Shown here: positions 25,516 to 37,802 of the stretch, in pieces | Position numbering within the stretch: position 1 is the stretch's first letter | Layout of the letters: every line of letters begins with the position of its first letter | DNA from: Mangifera indica | Lineage: Eukaryota > Streptophyta > Magnoliopsida > Sapindales > Anacardiaceae | Assembly: GCF_011075055.1 (NCBI RefSeq) | Contig: NC_058152.1 | Coordinates: forward strand, 5,828,001-5,892,000 | Length of the DNA stretch: 64,000 bases | Direction of reading: 5' to 3' | Made by a program: the position numbers and the translations under genes | The notes under the pieces: generated by a model | What the model was told of the DNA's origin: nothing | The model's input: only the letters and a program-made list of their open reading frames with translations | Database searches by the model: none

Positions 25516-28500
25516 TCGTCGTCTATACCCAAATTAAAATTCTAAATTCTTATAATAAAAATGTAGTAAAAAAAAGTATAGATCGTTCCCTTGAGTTGGT
25601 TGTTACTTATCACACAAAACAATGAAACTAGGGGGGTTTTTGAATTGAATATAGATTGTAATTGAAAGCAGTAAATGAAATTCATTATAAATAATCTAAA
25701 ATAATTAATCAATTTGACAAACCTTGGTCTACGATCACATCCACCATTAGATCTTCGATTGATCATCGACACCTAAGAGTATCAAATTAATTATTTAAAT
25801 ATTCGATGTAGTATTAATTAACTGTCTTTCTTAAGATTATTTGATCAAAAACATGTATTCCAGTTAACCCTTATTGATTAACAATTAGGATATGATCTCG
25901 AATTTAGCCATTGTAAGCCATCCTCTCCAACGAATAATGAAATAAGATCAAATAATATATTCACCTCCTAAATTCCTCCCGTCTTTCCTTTTTTATATCC
26001 CTTATCTATCAAAAATTGTTCCCCTTTTTCAGCTAACAATCACCCCCTTTATAGGAAAATGTTCAAAGCTCCTTAAATGCAAAAGACACATAATTTTATT
26101 AGATTGAATTAAATTTTCACGCAACATAAGAGAATTAGAAATCAACATAATGACAATTAACAATGTTATCAAATTCCCCTACACTTATCTTTTGCTTATC
26201 CTCGAGCAAACCACAATTATCATTTAAAATAAAACAAAAAGGCTCCATCAATTCATTTCTCATGATACCAAAAAAAAAAAAAAATGTGCATACCTTAAGA
26301 TTTAAACCAACCAAGACTCAAGCAACAACGCACATCATAATCAAACTTCATAAGGAGATGCACACAAAGACAAATCAAGACAATTGCATTCTAAAGCACG
26401 TATGAAGTTTTTGGTGAATCTCTTCACGATTATCAATCATACCACTCATGTGTTTAATGGTTTGGTGTTTCACTCAAGTTCTTCCAGTGCAAACATTCTA
26501 CCATAGGCTTGCTTGTACACCAAATCTCTACCACTTAGATTATATACATGCATAAATTAGAAGGACTTTATTTTAGGTTGTAATAGGGTTTTGGGTGAAT
26601 GTGAGAATTAATAGATACGAAATGTTAGAACCATGAGCATTAACAAAACATTTAAATATATAGAGGGAACAAAAATCTAAAACTAAAACCATTACATTCA
26701 CTACATTTCTCTTGTAATTCCTTGCTACTATCAACTTTTTTTTTTTAAATAATTAAGAAGATTTTGAGAGTAAAGATAACAATATAAGGTAGTAGCAATA
26801 ACAAATCTTCATGTTGACTTCTTTTTGTGATCTCATCCTAATGCATTTAAGTCCCCTATTATCCCACGCTTAAAGTTTCAAGGTAGCATATTCATCAAGT
26901 AACAAAATTTAGTTTAAATGCCCCGCTAACATTTAGGGTTAGGTAAGGATATTTGCTTGAAGACTTGGGTTTGTAATATGATTTTAGCTCAATGACCCAA
27001 GGGCTTTGTAAGACTCAAGAGGCTAACTAGGGAAATTGAAATAGGTTGGTTTTTTAAGCTAAAGGGTTTAAACAATAAGACCTTTATCATTTTCATGTAT
27101 GCATATATCGATGTGGTCTCGAAACAGTTCAAAACAAGTTCTAGAGATGTATTCACATAGAAGAATACCACTCATCAAAGAAAACACAGATTGATATGTA
27201 TGTTTCAATCTTTTTTTTTTTTTTTTTTTGCAGCTTAAAACTTATGAGTTAAATCAATTCACCTCAACTTCAAACAAAGCTCTATCACTTAATTATCAAA
27301 ATTTGTTTAAGTGCATACCTATAGTTAATCTAACAAATTAATGTGCATTGCTTTTATACTTAATTAGCTAAATCCCATGACATGCACACAATTTAATTCA
27401 TTTAAAATGAAATTAATGGAATTATTTGGTTGACTAAACCAGAGAAAAGTACACCAGCTACCATATCAATGAAGAACACAAACACAAACCAAAATTTAAC
27501 CAACAAAGAACAACAACACAAACAAAACAAGACGAAAAACAAGGCGTAACCAAAAGCAGAACAACATAAAGAAGAACAAAAGAACAAGTAAACTATCCCT
27601 AATACTGAAACCAAACATTGCCCGGAATCTTTAAACACAACACACAATAAATAAAACTGAAATATAAAAGAAAAGGGAAAGAAGACTTCTTTAAATCTAT
27701 GGGGAAAAAACAACAGTCAGCATTATGGAGAGGGAGGATAAGGTGGCGTGACCTTTAAGAATCGAAAAATGCCATCAGATTGTGCTCTATGCACTCTACT
27801 TTTTATTCAAATCTATGTAGTAGTGCATCAAGGTTACTGAACGAAAAAGCATAGGATGATGATGGAATATTCGCTGGTGGACGAGTGATGGTTGTAACTA
27901 CTTCTACTGCTATTTAATGACAACTACTAAGCCGAAAAGAAAGCCTAGTTATTGGTTCGAGCTACACAAAGCTGAAACTAACATCTGATTATTTTGTCAC
28001 ATGTCTCATCTTGCCTAAATAAGTCATATCTAATATTTCCATCTTACAAGCGATATGCATGTTATGGTTAGAAATATCTAATAAACCTAAATTGACTATT
28101 AATTGAGTGATATAAGAACCAAAGATCAAAGGTTTATTTTTCTTTTGGACCACCGATTGGAATTTAGTAATGATGATTAAGGTGTCAAGCGGGAAAGAGA
28201 TGATGCAGCTATAGATTTCGATTGACAGAGGATGTTGTCGGTTCGAGAGATGGCTCGTATGTAGGGGTTTCTGGAACATGGATCTTATTTGCCTTTTAGG
28301 TTATAATTTGGGTTTTGCCATGACGATTTTGGAAAAGGACAAGAGTAGCTAGGGCCTGAGTGGGAGAGAAGGTGGAGCATAGGTTTTTGGTAAATATGGT
28401 TTTTGGAAACACAACAATAATATACTTACACTTAAGCATATAGAACCCTTATATTTAAGAAAAACTAACATAGCAAGAGTTGAACATTTATAGAAACACA

Positions 28501-29235
28501 CAACCCAACCCTAAAACACTGAAATGATAGACTGTTCCCTTGTGAACAGAAAGTCAACTGATACTTAGGCAGAAGGAGGAAGACGACTCAACAGTAAAAT
28601 AAAACTGATATTAAAAAAAAATTAAAATGAACTTGATTTAAAATAACAAAAACAATTGCCAAATAAACATAAAAAATCTAAAAACTGAAATTTAAAATCG
28701 AAATTGAAACATGTAAAACTAAAATTTAAAAACAATTGCCTATGAAAATTAAAACTGAGAGATTAAATAAAATGAGATCGAAAGCTTGGATTGCCTCCCA
28801 AGTAGTGCCTTTGTTTACTGTTGTTGGCTCGATGTAATGCTTCTGTCTATTGATCAATGTAGATGAGATCTCTCAACTCTAATTCTTCTACATGTTTAAC
28901 TTGTCATCCTTCATAAAAAGGTTTGAGTTGTGGCTATTGACTTTGAACAACTTCAAGGTTGCTGAGCTCTAAATTTCTACTACCCATGAGGAAAAATGTT
29001 AGTAACAACAAAAGTCCAATCCAATGAGATCACAATTTACTTTGGAAACAACCTAAATTTTGAATGATAAAAGAGAACTTTTTGACCAATTGAAAATTAT
29101 TTTCTAGAAATCATTTTGTCATGAAATGCTTTTGTTTTCTTCTTATAAATTCTAGAACTCTCAAATGCATTATTGCGAATTTCTTTTAATTCTTGCAGCT
29201 GTAATCTCCTATATCCACTGCTCTCATCTAAGTTC
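25516..29235 (-). pseudogene. Athila-type Ty3/gypsy remnant spanning units A and B
   Basis: Reading on the minus strand: integrase C-terminal sequence around 28930-29230 (now broken by frameshifts), the TTGGGAGGCAACCCAA-type box near 28790-28805 (here slightly altered), a decayed frame at 27989-28279, poly-T tracts, and at 26181-26210 the box TTTGCTCGAGGATAAGCAAA followed by AGTGTAGGGGAATTTGATAA. These last two boxes are recurrent landmarks of the region between pol and the 3' LTR in Athila/Tat elements. No functional frame remains. Confidence 0.65.
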
Positions 29236-29239
29236 ATAT

Positions 29240-30762
29240 TACACTGCTTAACAGCCTAATATGCCTTACGCTCTAATTCAGTAGCTAGTGTATTTAATTT
29301 TGGTAATTAGATTTAACTAATTAACTAGTTTTATATTTAATAATTCAATTGCATTAAAAGAACTTGTATTTAGCAACCCAATCTTTATGGAATCAATATC
29401 TTTCTACATTACTTGATTGACTCATACACTTGTGAGCAAGACACAACACGTACATTCACAATTATGTTATTTATATCTTTGGGTGAATTCTAAAAAGGTA
29501 TCTATGTGTAATACAAAAAGATTATTCAAATGCACTTTTAAGATGTTCAATCATTTATATTTATATGACAAAGAGGCAAGGCTAAATTTCTTATATGTTA
29601 CACCCGTTAAATGTGAATTTAATTTTCATTTCCATTTCATGTGTAAATAGAAAAATTATATCATCTCAACTTGGTAGGAAGTTGCTATTTTTAAATAATA
29701 AACACTAGATAAGAACAAAATATATCTTCGTAGGTTGTTGTGCGTTGCCTTATGAAGGCTTGTTACTTTTGTATGTGAGCTTGGTCATATGGAGTTTTAC
29801 CATATAATGAACTTCTAAGTTTTGAGCTCTAAAATCAGCAATTAAAGATGGCCTTCTAGAATTTGGAGTAATAGCGACAACTAGAGGAACTAATAAGTTT
29901 GTGTTGTTTTGAAAAAAGAAAATGTAACATGCAACATTATTATCATCTTTAATGTTGTAATAAATTGCATTGAATGAATCTTTGTATTTGATAGATATTT
30001 GGAGAGTATTTTATCAAAAATCAGTATGTAGATGATGACTCAATAACATAACCAATCCATCAGACATAGTATCATACAAGATTACAACAATTTCGTTCCT
30101 CCAACATAAGTTATTGTGTTATGTTAACTTTCATCATTGTCTATTATCCGTGATCCTAATCATAACAATCACACATGTCATTTTGAACAATCCTACAATA
30201 GCAACAAATAAAATATAAGAACAAATAATTTTAAAATATCAAGATACGAAGGGATTGAATTTTTCGTAGGTGTCCAAGCACATTCAATTCATGTATGTCT
30301 CAAATTCGCCCTTTGTTCACTTGGGATCAACTAAAATGAAACTTAACTTAGATATATAAAGAATCTTCAACATCTAACAAAGTTTCAAACACTAATGGTC
30401 CTTCTTAAGATATTTTTTAAGCATCCTAGATGAAATGGGTGAGGTTTACACTTTCAAAACTCTTTATTTGAAATTTAGGGTTGGAAATAAAATTGTATAT
30501 ATAAACACTATATAAAATTGTATATATAAACACTATATAAAATTTTATATATAAATAATAACATATTACTATATAATTAAGTATTGTTTTATTTATAATT
30601 TAAAATTATTTAATTATATGATTATATATAATTATTAACAGATAAAATTGTATGAACAACTTACATGCATAATATTATTCAAAAAAAAAATATGGGCCAC
30701 TCGGCAAACTTAGACCTAAGTAATGATACACAATGTAAACTAGCTAGCTGTTTTAGACGCGT
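29240..30762. other. 5' flank of FLS copy B
   Basis: AT-rich flank aligned with unit A 21535-23018 and unit C 49430-50887. It contains a small local duplication of AAAATTGTATATATAAACAC near 30490-30540, absent in C. No gene seen. Confidence 0.6.
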
Positions 30763-30987
30763 CATGCATGTACTGTGTAGTTGGTAACTCTAACGAGTGA
30801 ACTACACAACTCCACGTTACTTCAAGTCACGTGGGATCATTAAATTTCCTTATAAGTGGGGACCTTTTAATTAGTTTAATTGAAGGCACTTATTTCTTTT
30901 CTCTTCGGTTTCATTAATAGTTTAATTAGTTTATGACTGCTATATATACCATGCAAGTAGAAGACTATTACTCACTAATACCTAAAA
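30763..30987 (+). promoter_or_regulatory. Promoter of FLS copy B
   Basis: Same element order as copy A: CATGCATG at 30763-30770, CCACGTTAC, G-box CACGTG at 30828-30833 and TATATATA at 30941-30948, again 47 bp before the ATG. Conservation of the spacing supports the start codon. Confidence 0.6.
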
Positions 30988-32546
30988 ATGGAGTTACAAA
31001 GAGTCCAAGCAATTGCCTCCTTATCTTTTTCAAAAGGTAGCATTCCTTCTGAGTTCATTAGACCTGAGAAAGAGCAGCCTGCAATCACTACATATAATGG
31101 GCCAGTGCCTGAAATGCCCACCATTGATCTCAACGATCCCAGCGAAGAGAACCTGGTCCGTTTAGTGGCCGAAGCTAGCCGAGATTGGGGGATTTTCCAG
31201 GTGGTGAACCATGGAATTCCTGGTGATGTTATAAGTAAATTGCAGAGTGCAGGGAGAGAGTTCTTTGAGCTCCCACAAGAGGAAAAAGAAGTTTATGCAA
31301 AGCCACCAGGAGCTCAAACGGTTGAAGGCTATGGTACTACCCTTCAAAAAGAAGTTGACGGAAAAAAGGGTTGGGTGGATCATTTGTTCCATAAGATTTG
31401 GCCTCCTTCTTCTATCAACTACCAATTTTGGCTTAAACATCCTCCTTACAGGTAATTAGGGAAACAAACATAGTTCAGTTATTATATAAATAATATGGAG
31501 TAAAATTAATGTACGTCTTTGTACATATATAATTAAATCTGGTGGTATTTATTTATGTTGAATTTACATTCGCATAAGTCACATGCAAGTTGAAACGTCC
31601 TGTCCACCAATTTTGACGATATTTTACATAATAATACGTCTATATATAACTTGTGCTTGCAAATCATTTTCAGAAACCAAAAGAATATTTTAATATTCGA
31701 AAATATGTTTAATGTAACAATTAGAAACTGTTTTTATAAGATTTTTGCATCCTTTATTTTCAAAAACAAAGCTTATATATAAATCATGAAAGCCCTTAAA
31801 TTTGGTAACGGAATTGGTGATGCAGGGAGGTGAACGAGGAGTATGCAAAATACATAAAAGAGGTGGTGGATAAGTTGTTTAAAACTCTTTCACTAGGGTT
31901 AGGTATTGAAGGTCATGTGTTAAAAGAAGCATCTGGCGGTGAAGATATTGAATTTTTGCTTAAAATAAATTACTACCCACCATGTCCTCGTCCCGATCTT
32001 GCTCTTGGTGTTGTCCCTCACACCGATCTTTCCACCATCACCATTCTTGTTTCTAATGAAGTCCCTGGACTCCAGGTCTTCAAGGATGACCGCTGGATCG
32101 ATGCCAAGTACATCCCCAATGCTCTTATTGTTCACATCGGTGATCAGATTGAGGTATTTAATTAATTAATTAATTAATTTCTAATTAATGGCTTGAAAAT
32201 TAATTGACCAGACTGAAACTAATTAGAATAAAACTCATGGCTAATTAATGAGTTAAAACATAAATCCCATGGAGTATATTTTCTAATATAATAATTGATT
32301 AATGAAAAAGAGAAATGGAAATGGTGGGTGCAGATTCTCAGCAATGGAAAATACAAGGCAGTGCTACACAGAACAACAGTGAACAAGGAGAAGACAAGGA
32401 TGTCATGGCCAGTATTTTTAGAGCCACCAGGAGAGTTTGTAATTGCTCCACTTCCTCAACTTGTTGGAGAAGACGATCCACCTAAATATAAGGCCAAGAA
32501 ATTTAAGGATTATATTTATTGCAAACTTAATAAAATTCCCCAGTAG
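30988..32546 (+). CDS. FLS: Flavonol-synthase-like 2-oxoglutarate dioxygenase, copy B (334 aa)
   Basis: Exons 30988-31451, 31826-32153 and 32334-32546 (464, 328 and 213 bp) join in frame to 334 residues plus TAG, very near the usual FLS length of about 335. Soluble Fe(II)/2OG enzyme expected to oxidise dihydroflavonols to flavonols. The N-terminal [14 protein letters not shown] block, the DIOX_N-like region, the iron ligands H220, D222 and H276, and the 2OG-binding pair R286/S288 are present. They sit one residue earlier than in Arabidopsis FLS1 because one residue is missing before YREVNEEYA. Oddities: FWPK reads FWLK (P149L), and the FLS motif LVP reads LVS (P231S); copies A and C keep the proline at 231. 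The 3' UTR is cut by a MULE 46 bp after the stop. FLS is the best call from the EQPAITT and LVP-type motifs; activity of this copy is uncertain. Confidence 0.9.
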
Positions 32547-32592
32547 TTTATTTTTCTTAATTAATTAAGTTCATCAATAAGCCACATTTATT

Positions 32593-32947
32593 AGGGAAAT
32601 TGAAATTTGTACCCTTATTTTAATCCGTGTATACAAAAATACCACCTATCCTAAAGCTTAAACAAATATACTACAACAGTAACCAACTTTCTTAAAATAC
32701 CCCTCTTTAATCTTTCATATAGAGATTCTTTCTCTTCTTCTCTGCAATTTTTTTTTCTCTTCTTCCTCTTCTTTCAAAGTGATAAAGGAATCATGCAGAG
32801 AGATCTTCTCTCTTCTTTCTCATCTTCAAAAACAAAAAAAGAAAGGAAAAATTTGAACTCTTCAGATTAAGAATTCTTCAAAGTAAGGATTTGAAAAAAA
32901 AAAGAGCAACCCACAAAAACTCAACCACATACACTTTATATCCTGGA
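32593..32947 (+). repeat. Left TIR of the MULE
   Basis: Starts AGGGAAATTGAAATTT. Matches the reverse complement of 44190-44566 with small indels, up to the CCACATACACTT / CCACATCCACTT block. Confidence 0.92.
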
Positions 32948-33065
32948 ATAAATGACGATCGAAGAAGATCATTTAGTAGTATTTAACTGAAAAAAATAAA
33001 AAATTGACAGTTAAGGATTTAACTTAAAAACAAAAAAAAATCTTGACAATTAACTGAAAAAAAAA

Positions 33066-33142
33066 AACGGTTGGCGTAAAAGCTGCATGGGTAATAAGGG
33101 TTGGCGTGCCAACCCTTGATATATGTACATGAGGGTTGGCGT
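33066..33142. repeat. GGTTGGCG palindrome cluster, left end of MULE (1)
   Basis: Contains GGTTGGCGT at 33069-33077, a hairpin with 10-bp arms AAGGGTTGGC and GCCAACCCTT around GT at 33096-33117, and GAGGGTTGGCGT at 33131-33142. Confidence 0.85.
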
Positions 33143-33265
33143 GATGATATATAATATTATAATATTATAATATTAATATTCAATATTATAATCTTATTAT
33201 ATAATTATAATATTATAATATAATTATAATTATATTATAGTATAATTATAATTAAATGGTTGACG
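33143..33265. repeat. TAATATTATAA-rich low-complexity tract, left side of MULE
   Basis: Almost pure A/T with repeated TAATATTATAATATT-type words; similar tracts occur near the right end (43890-44180). Confidence 0.8.
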
Positions 33266-33816
33266 CCAATAGTAATCTACTTCCTCAAAATACCCTTCTT
33301 GAAATGACCCATGTAGAGAATCTCTGTTTTTTTCTGTAACTTGTTCTCGCTTCTTCCTCAACTGAGGAAGGAATCCCGACAACATGACAATAAAATATTG
33401 GTATTAATGGAAGAAAGAAGACATGTGATTGCACAATAAAACCCATGAGAAATCCATTATAAAAGATTCAACTTGGACATAAGGGAGGGAGAGACGAAAA
33501 TTGCTAAATTTAGTAAGAGAATTAACATCTGCTGCAAAGACTTCATAGCAAAATCATCCACGTTCAGGTGAGTGTTGACTTAACCCTGTATGTTATGTGT
33601 TTTCTTTATAAATAATTGAAAATGAAATAAGTATGGTATATTCATGTTCATAATAACTTCATGTAAAATTTAACTTTATTGTGATTTCATGTTATTAGAT
33701 TGTTTAATGCTATTATTTCATGTTGTTTCTATTGTTTAAAGTTATTATTGTTTAATGTTGTTGTGATGGTTATAAAATACCAAAATACAGCCCAAAAAAA
33801 TTTCAGATGATGAACA

Positions 33817-33876
33817 GGTTGGCGTTAACGCCAACCCTTAGCGTTAACTCCAAGGGTTGGTGTTAACGCCAACCCT
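33817..33876. repeat. GGTTGGCG palindrome cluster, left side of MULE (2)
   Basis: GGTTGGCGTTAACGCCAACC at 33817-33836 is a perfect 20-bp palindrome. A second palindrome at 33853-33876, with a single mismatched pair and the same GTTAAC centre, follows 17 bp later. Confidence 0.9.
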
Positions 33877-34244
33877 CCAGGCCCCATTGAGTTTATTTTA
33901 TTTTTTTCTATTTTCTTCCATTGCACTCAATTTTTTTATTTTTTATGCTTGTTTATTCCAATTTGGAGCTTCTGTGTGTATTGTTTTCCTTGTCTTGACA
34001 GAGAGTTACATAAAAAATTACGATATTGCCATTATCATTTTTTTCATGTTTTTTATTGTCTTGCCTTGATAAATTTATGTTGATTAGTTGATGATATGAT
34101 AGTTTAATGTGTTGTAAATATGTATATATAAAGCTTGATTGCATTGGTATTGCATTTGGGGCTTAATTTGAAAAAAATGGTAAAGTAGTGTAATTTGGAG
34201 TTTTTATGTTTTTTAAGTTTGTTTTTAGTCAGGATAGAAAAAGT

Positions 34245-36615
34245 TGCATTTAAGATTCGCTATGGAGGCTAATGGGTTAAAGGTGATGATAATGTCGCAA
34301 GATATATTGGTGGGAATGAGAGAGGGATTTGTATTGACACAAATGTTGATTTTGAAGGATTCATTGCAAGAATCAGCTATCGTCTAAGACTCGATCGAAG
34401 TCAGTCAAATATGGGCGTATTTACACTAGGTGATATGGGTCCAATGAAGATTGTAGATGATGATGATGTGGAGTTTTTTATGGTTGTAACAAGAAGTTCA
34501 CAAGGATACACAAAACTTTTTGTTATTGAGAGTCAAATTGACGGAAGGGACAATCAACAAGGGAAAATCATCCGATAGATGAGTGGGCACATCCACAAAG
34601 TTTTCAAGAGTTTGGTGGGAATTATGGTATTGATGATGATAATGATGATAACATGGATGAGGATTATGAAGTAGAAGGTAATGAGGAGGAGGAGAATGAT
34701 GATGATGATGATAAAGACGATGAATTCTCGGGGTTTGATGATGACATATACGGTGTTCCGAGCCAAGACGTTGGCAGAAGTCAAAGTCATACTTGTTATG
34801 ATGGGGCTGAATGTAGCACAAGACGCCATGGCTTTATGAATATTTGAGCATTTTCAAGTCATATCTATAATCCAAATCCATTTCAATGGGTTCTTGAGCC
34901 TGTTGTTGATGTTGAGAATGTAGGTATTACTAACCGAGCAACACAAAGGGCCAACCATTTACAAGTAATGGGTTTTTATAACTCTAAGGCAGAATTGAGA
35001 GCATTATTTCGAACGTATACCGTAGAGACAGGAATTCAATGGAAGGTTGGTCACTCCAATAACATACGATATGAGCTTAAGTGCGTACACCTATAATGTA
35101 AATGGTGGGCACGAACGACAAAAGAGCAAGACTGAGACTATTGGGTCTTACGACGTATGGATGAGACCCACACTTGTCCGCGAGATCAAATATTGTTACA
35201 TCACAAACAAACTGGTGCAGAATCGTTAGGTATATACTTAAGTCAATGTTTGTGGTTGATCATATTTATCGACCAAAGGAAATTATTTTAGATATGGCAG
35301 ATAGGTATCGAATTGACATATCCTACACGCAAGCATGGTGTGCTAAAACATATGTAATAAATGCACTACAAGGATATTCGGAAGAGTTTTTCAGTATATT
35401 ACGCGAGTATTGTCATAATTTGGAGCTTAAGAACCTAGGAACTATGACACGTATTGATGTCGATCTGGAAAATAGGTTCAAGTTTTTTTTCAAATGTATG
35501 GGGCGTTCTATAAGAGGGTTCAAACAATTTTGTCGGTTGGTGATATGCATTGATGCTTCACACTTAAAAGGAAAGTATATTAGGTCTATTTACATTGCTG
35601 TTTTGAAGGACGGTAATAATCAGATTTACCCACTCGCATTCGGTATTGGGCACAAAGAGGGAATGGATACATGGACGCCCTTTTTGATATACTTTAGAAT
35701 GTGCATTGGTGATTTACCGGATTTGGCCATTATTTCTGATCGTCATCATTCAATAATTACGTCAGTCGTGAATGTAATGCCTCATACTCGTCATGGGTTT
35801 TGTATTTACCACATAAATATGAGTAAAATTGCTAGAATAAATCCCGTTGCAACAGCCTATTTGACAGACAATGGGTATGAAAGATGGGCGTATGCCCACT
35901 TTAGAGGATGACGGTATAATATAATGATGATAAATATTGTTGAGTCCTTCAATGCTTTGACACAGACTGCTCGTACTTTGCTTATCACCATATTGGTAGA
36001 GTTTCTTCGAAGCACAATGCAACATTGGTTTTTTAATAGACGAAACATGACTAGTTCGTATGACTAAAATTTATTATGATGTTTCTGTTTTTTCATCGCA
36101 TTTATTTTAGTTGTTTTTTTGCAGGTGAGAGATCTCACTCGTTAACACCATGCGCTGAGGACAAGCTTACTCGACATGTGTTCAAATCTGCCAACATGGT
36201 TGTTAAACCAATCAACATGCAACAATACAAAGTTCATGATTCACGACAACAAGTGTTCATCGTGAATCTTCTATATCGAACGTGTGATTGTGGAAAATTT
36301 CAACATTCCCAGATTCCGTGTGCATACGTTACAGCTATAGTAAGGTATAATAACCTATCAGACTGTGTATACTAGGTCAGTATATACTACTCTATTGAAT
36401 ATTTACGTAAGGTGTACGAAGAAGATATTAATCCACTAAGGGATCAATCAACTTGGGCACCATCAAATATGTTTGCGATTTCTCCTCCAGTGATGAAGCA
36501 ACGAAGGTCTGGTCGCCCTTCCAATTATGCAAGAAGACCTTCACAAGAAGAGGAAGTTCGACAACAATACTGCAGTCAATGTCATCAACCTAGTTATACT
36601 TGTTTGAAATGTTAG
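34245..36615 (+). pseudogene. MURA-type MULE transposase (degenerate)
   Basis: Consecutive frames give the plant MULE transposase order. An N-terminal region (RYIGGNERGICI) is followed by an acidic low-complexity segment (34650-34740). A MuDR-type zinc domain follows (FYNSKAELRALFRTY, then KWWARTTK, YWVLRRMDETHTC). The catalytic core has D at 35552-35554 (CIDASHLKG), D at 35738-35740 (IISDRHHS) and a candidate E at 35942-35944 (NIVESFNAL). A SWIM-like zinc finger (CDCGKFQHSQIPCAY) has Tyr in place of the last His. The end is GRPSNYARRPS plus a CxxC pair. Stops near 34270 and 34575 and frameshifts near 34845, 35090, 35170 and 35910 show it cannot make a full transposase, so the element now depends on another source for movement. 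Confidence 0.88.
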
Positions 36616-37800
36616 AGTCTAACTCTAGTGCCTGTGGTTAGCTTGTCCCGCACACCCAGTAACACACAAACCTGAGGTTATCGTACTCACGGTGCAACCC
36701 ATACGGCTGAATAGGTTATCATGTTGAATCTTCTATTGGGTTTTGTACATGTACGTGATGATAATGGATTTTAATGTATTGCATGTTTAATTTTATATAA
36801 TTTATCTATTAGGTTTTGTACAAATTTTAATGTGTTGCATATTATTATTATTTTTTTTCAAACTCTTACATGTATGTGATGAAGTGGATCAAAACCAATC
36901 AAAGGGTTGGTCTAAATCAAATCAATAATAAATTAAATAAATATTATAATAATATTAAATAAAATAAAATTGTGATTTGTTGATATATAACGCAAATTCC
37001 TTAACTCATGAATTTACTTTAAGTCTTAATAATTAGAAAATATTTTAATTTTTTATATATTAATATCAATATGATAGTTTGGCCGGATTGATGCAAAATG
37101 ATTTGTCATATTCAATCAAAAGTCAATCCGGTTTAGTGGCTAATTAAACTTTAAACATTGATCGAAATGGGAACCAATTATATAATAATAATAATAATAA
37201 AAATAAAATAGTCTCAATATTTACTTCTTCTAGGTTTTTCAATATAAAATAGATTAACTGGTTTAAATAATATTACATAAAATAATAATCAATCCACTTT
37301 GATAAGGAAAAAAAAAAATCTTGTGGTTGTTAATGCGATAATTTGAAATAAATTAATAAAATTATATGTACATACTTTTCAATATAAAAATGGGTATTCA
37401 ATGTTCATAATGAATTTATTTATCAATTTATTTTAGACCAACTTGTCTAAAGTAAAAGTCTCATAATATTATTTTGGTCTTATAAGGAATTTAGAGGGAA
37501 TATAATTGGCATAAACTTTTAGTAATCTCACGATGAAACCCATATAATCAGTACAAAAATGTTTGCAGGTAAGAAATATTCTAATGTTATCGATTTATTT
37601 TATATTGAAAAAATATATAATAAAATACAATAATAAAATACACTTTTCAAACAATAATAAAATGACATCCAATTCATATGCATGCCCGTCCATCCATGCC
37701 TTAATCGAAATCCTCGAAGCCTGCATTTTCACAATCCAATTAAATTTAATAAATACAACCAATTTAGTAAAGCTTGCTGACATATAAATAAACTCATAAA
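36616..37800. other. AT-rich spacer between MULE transposase and ULP-like gene
   Basis: The two genes converge on this spacer. It has TAA-repeat tracts (37180-37205) and no recognisable gene. Confidence 0.6.
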
Positions 37801-37802
37801 TA

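Larger units (their letters stand above)
20175..27895. repeat. Tandem segmental unit A (about 7.7 kb)
   Basis: This segment is repeated in the same order at 27896-48085 (unit B, after removing the 12-kb MULE) and 48086-54115 (unit C, partial). In order: gypsy/Athila-derived sequence, 5' flank of FLS, FLS gene, 3' flank, copia LTR, and the 3' region of the next Athila remnant. Copies are similar enough to align by eye throughout. Unit A is about 0.5 kb shorter than B, which matches the 490-bp deletion in its FLS gene. Confidence 0.9.

Noticed and set aside
27402..27713. Hydrophobic minus-strand frame that could be a membrane protein.
   Set aside because: It sits in the Athila post-pol region, is rich in T-derived Phe/Leu/Val/Cys codons, and its counterpart at 47588-47833 is not conserved at its ends.
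34498..34829. Minus-strand His-rich and Ile-rich frames.
   Set aside because: They are antisense shadows of GAT/GAA-rich transposase coding sequence.
34653..34847. Short Asp/Glu-rich protein.
   Set aside because: It is the acidic linker of the MULE transposase, not a separate gene.
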